Source: a virus
Strand: one strand, 5' to 3'
Length of the DNA: 47,289 nucleotides
Virus record (IMG/VR): IMGVR_UViG_3300019889_000022
Location: 1 to 47,289 of that record
This document shows positions 46,035-47,289 of the stretch, piece by piece. Below the pieces are notes generated by a model. It was not told where the DNA came from and did no database searches. It saw only the letters and a program-made list of their open reading frames with translations. The first letter of the stretch is position 1, and each line of letters starts with the position of its first letter. The position numbers and the translations under genes were made by a program.

Positions 46035-46494
46035 CAGCGACGACCGTGAACCGGTTCTTGATGTCGCTCGGTGGGGCAGCAGTCGGTTCGGCGGACTCGG
46101 CTCGCTTCTCGGCCAGCTGGTCCTTCGCTATCGCCCAGCCATTCTCTTTCAGGCCGGCCGGCGTCATCCCGATCTGGTCAGCGAAACGAACCACCACGTT
46201 GCCCAGCGCGGCCGAAGCCTCCTCGGCCTCCATCCGCACCGACCAGCGCACCCACATCGCCACCGCGCGCCAGCGCCACGGCTCGACAGCCCACGCGCAA
46301 GCCTGCGGCGTACGCCACGCCTGCTCCCACACCTCGCCCTCACGGACGGACATGTCGGGAAGCGGGAAGTCGGGGATCTCGTCCAGGTAGCCCTCGGACG
46401 GCAGAGCCGTAAGAACCAGCTCACGCCGATCAGACCGGCCGGACTTCGGGTCAGGCGGAGGACCAGACCGATTACGAGCGCCACCACGAGACAT
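46018..46494 (-). CDS. terS: Terminase small subunit
   Basis: A 158-residue protein. Basic N-terminus (MSRGGARNRSGPPPDPKSGR), then REGEVWEQAWRTPQACAWAV, MWVRWSVRMEAEEASAALGN and RFADQIGMTPAGLKENGWAI. The helical body with a DQIGMTPAGL turn is typical of actinophage small terminase subunits that recognise the cos or pac site. GGGAGTGAAG lies before the ATG. Confidence 0.75.
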   Translation of the reverse strand: MSRGGARNRSGPPPDPKSGRSDRRELVLTALPSEGYLDEIPDFPLPDMSVREGEVWEQAWRTPQACAWAVEPWRWRAVAMWVRWSVRMEAEEASAALGNVVVRFADQIGMTPAGLKENGWAIAKDQLAEKRAESAEPTAAPPSDIKNRFTVVADGSGG

Positions 46495-46509
46495 GACTTC
46501 ACTCCCTCA

Positions 46510-46524
46510 GTGGCATCGCGCCAC
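46510..46524. other. Inverted repeat between HNH and terminase genes
   Basis: GTGGC (46510-46514) and GCCAC (46520-46524) flank ATCGC in the 71-base gap before the small terminase gene. GGCATCGC-type sequences recur 30 bases downstream. It may be an mRNA hairpin or a protein-binding site; too short for certainty. Confidence 0.35.
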
Positions 46525-46565
46525 ATAGGACAGCCGCACGGCATCGCACCGCGCAGCAAACGTGT

Positions 46566-47237
46566 TCAGCCCACGAGGAGCAGCTGTTCACCGCCTCCGC
46601 CAGCGCCCTTTCTGACGTTGCAGCCGAGATGGGCGAGGCGGACGTTGGCAGGATCGTGAGCTCCGCCGCGAGAGAGCGGGACCACATGATCAAGAGATGC
46701 ACTCAGCGGGTTCGGCCACCTCAGGGAGTCTTCGACCTTCTCGCCGCAAAGATGGCAATGCCACCGATCACGCTCTGCGATGGTCGCCTTCAAAACCTGG
46801 AGGCCGGTGGAGGAACCCTTCTTGAGCGCCTTCCGGCGTTGGTAGTTGTCGCGTCGGCGATCCGACCACGGTTCCGGCTTGTAGACGCCCGCTGCTCGCT
46901 TCTCCGCCTTGTAGTGGGCGTTACATAGCCCCTTGGCTCGTACGCCTCGATCGCAGTCGGCCATCGAGCAGCGCGCAGGGTTCTCCCGGTCGCGCCAGCG
47001 GTTCGCGCAGGCCGACGAGCAGAACGATGCATCGTTCCTCTTCGCCAGAAATGGCACGCCACACTCGGAGCAGGGCCGGTCGGCGTGAACCTTTCGGCTG
47101 GCTGAGAGCATCTCCGCGTAGCGCCCCGACTCCTTCGACCTCAGGTACTCAGCCCTGCGCCTACATGGCCGAGAGCAGTAGGTGGCCCGCGGTCCGGTCT
47201 TGCTCTTTGGTGTTGACTCGCCGCAGACAGCACACAT
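46566..47237 (-). CDS. HNH endonuclease, right end
   Basis: A 223-residue protein with several zinc knuckles: CAVCGEST, CSRPC, CSECGVPFLAKRNDASFCSS and CSMADCDRGVRAKGLCNAHY. The C-terminal HNH core reads WHCHLCGEKV, LSASLDHVVPLSRGGAHDPA, then NVRLAHLGCNVRKGA. It is the first leftward gene and precedes the terminase genes, where HNH proteins are known to help cos cleavage in some phages. A GGAGGGGG run lies about 14 bases before the ATG. Confidence 0.85.
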   Translation of the reverse strand: MCAVCGESTPKSKTGPRATYCSRPCRRRAEYLRSKESGRYAEMLSASRKVHADRPCSECGVPFLAKRNDASFCSSACANRWRDRENPARCSMADCDRGVRAKGLCNAHYKAEKRAAGVYKPEPWSDRRRDNYQRRKALKKGSSTGLQVLKATIAERDRWHCHLCGEKVEDSLRWPNPLSASLDHVVPLSRGGAHDPANVRLAHLGCNVRKGAGGGGEQLLLVG

Positions 47238-47261
47238 CGAGAGGTCGCCCCCTCCGGATGT

Positions 47262-47274
47262 TTGAACTGTTCAA
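47262..47274. promoter_or_regulatory. Dyad beside the right terminal repeat
   Basis: TTGAAC-T-GTTCAA is a perfect 6-bp dyad with one-base spacer, two bases before the right terminal repeat and 25 bases upstream of the HNH start. It may be a terminase or HNH recognition element in the cos region, or an operator for the late promoter. Confidence 0.45.
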
Positions 47275-47276
47275 GC

Positions 47277-47288
47277 GGTCGGGAGCCC
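47277..47288. repeat. Right copy of 12-bp terminal direct repeat
   Basis: GGTCGGGAGCCC, identical to bases 1-12, followed by a single A at the end of the window. Joined ends would give two copies in tandem at a 13-base pitch. Confidence 0.5.
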
Positions 47289-47289
47289 A

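Noticed and set aside
44373-46049. Rightward 558-residue ORF
   Set aside because: Antisense of the terminase large subunit; Arg/Leu/Val-rich shadow.

Overview
The window looks like a complete or near-complete genome of a temperate siphovirus of a high-GC Actinobacterium, shown in reverse of its usual orientation. The actinobacterial assignment rests on two WhiB-family proteins, a DUF2510-like protein, the uniformly GC-rich codon use and frequent GTG starts. The ends fit a cohesive-end phage: a 12-bp sequence (GGTCGGGAGCCC) occurs at both termini, and each end carries an HNH nuclease gene. No full-length tRNA, rRNA, IS element or CRISPR array was seen.

Right half, transcribed leftward (47.2 to 25.6 kb): HNH endonuclease, small and large terminase, portal, MuF-like protein, scaffold, major capsid protein, SAP-like acidic protein, head-tail connector and closure genes, tail terminator, major tail protein, tail assembly chaperones joined by a canonical -1 slippery heptamer (CCCUUUC), tape measure, minor tail proteins, amidase endolysin, small membrane proteins, a membrane-anchored collagen-like protein, a putative holin, and a tail protein with seven 20-residue repeats. 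A hairpin terminator at 25.6 kb closes this unit.

Centre (25.5 to 19.1 kb): a rightward cassette of small genes (23.2 to 24.75 kb) lies beside attP. attP has a tRNA-3'-like core flanked on both sides by paired ACTGTAGCC repeats at 12-bp pitch, probably integrase arm sites. Next come the tyrosine integrase, a minimal GntR-type regulator with a palindromic candidate operator, a divergent repressor and Cro-like pair around a dyad, a Bro-N/KilAC-type antirepressor and an excisionase-like HTH protein.

Left half, transcribed leftward (19 to 0.1 kb): a dense early operon with most genes overlapping by 1-8 bases. It holds a RecT-like annealing protein, many small zinc-binding or membrane proteins, DUF2493 (SLOG) and DUF4326 proteins, a PAPS-reductase-like protein, two tandem WhiB proteins, a PD-(D/E)XK nuclease, a replication initiator with 12-bp iteron-like repeats inside its gene, a primase-helicase, an HNH nuclease, and at the far left two glycosyltransferases and another HNH gene. 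A BrnT/BrnA-like toxin-antitoxin pair sits on the opposite strand with its own promoter and terminator.

Three small genes appear frameshifted, although their start and stop contexts look intact. They are either real lesions, recoding sites, or base errors in the sequence. All function calls come from reading motifs and gene order; no database search was run.
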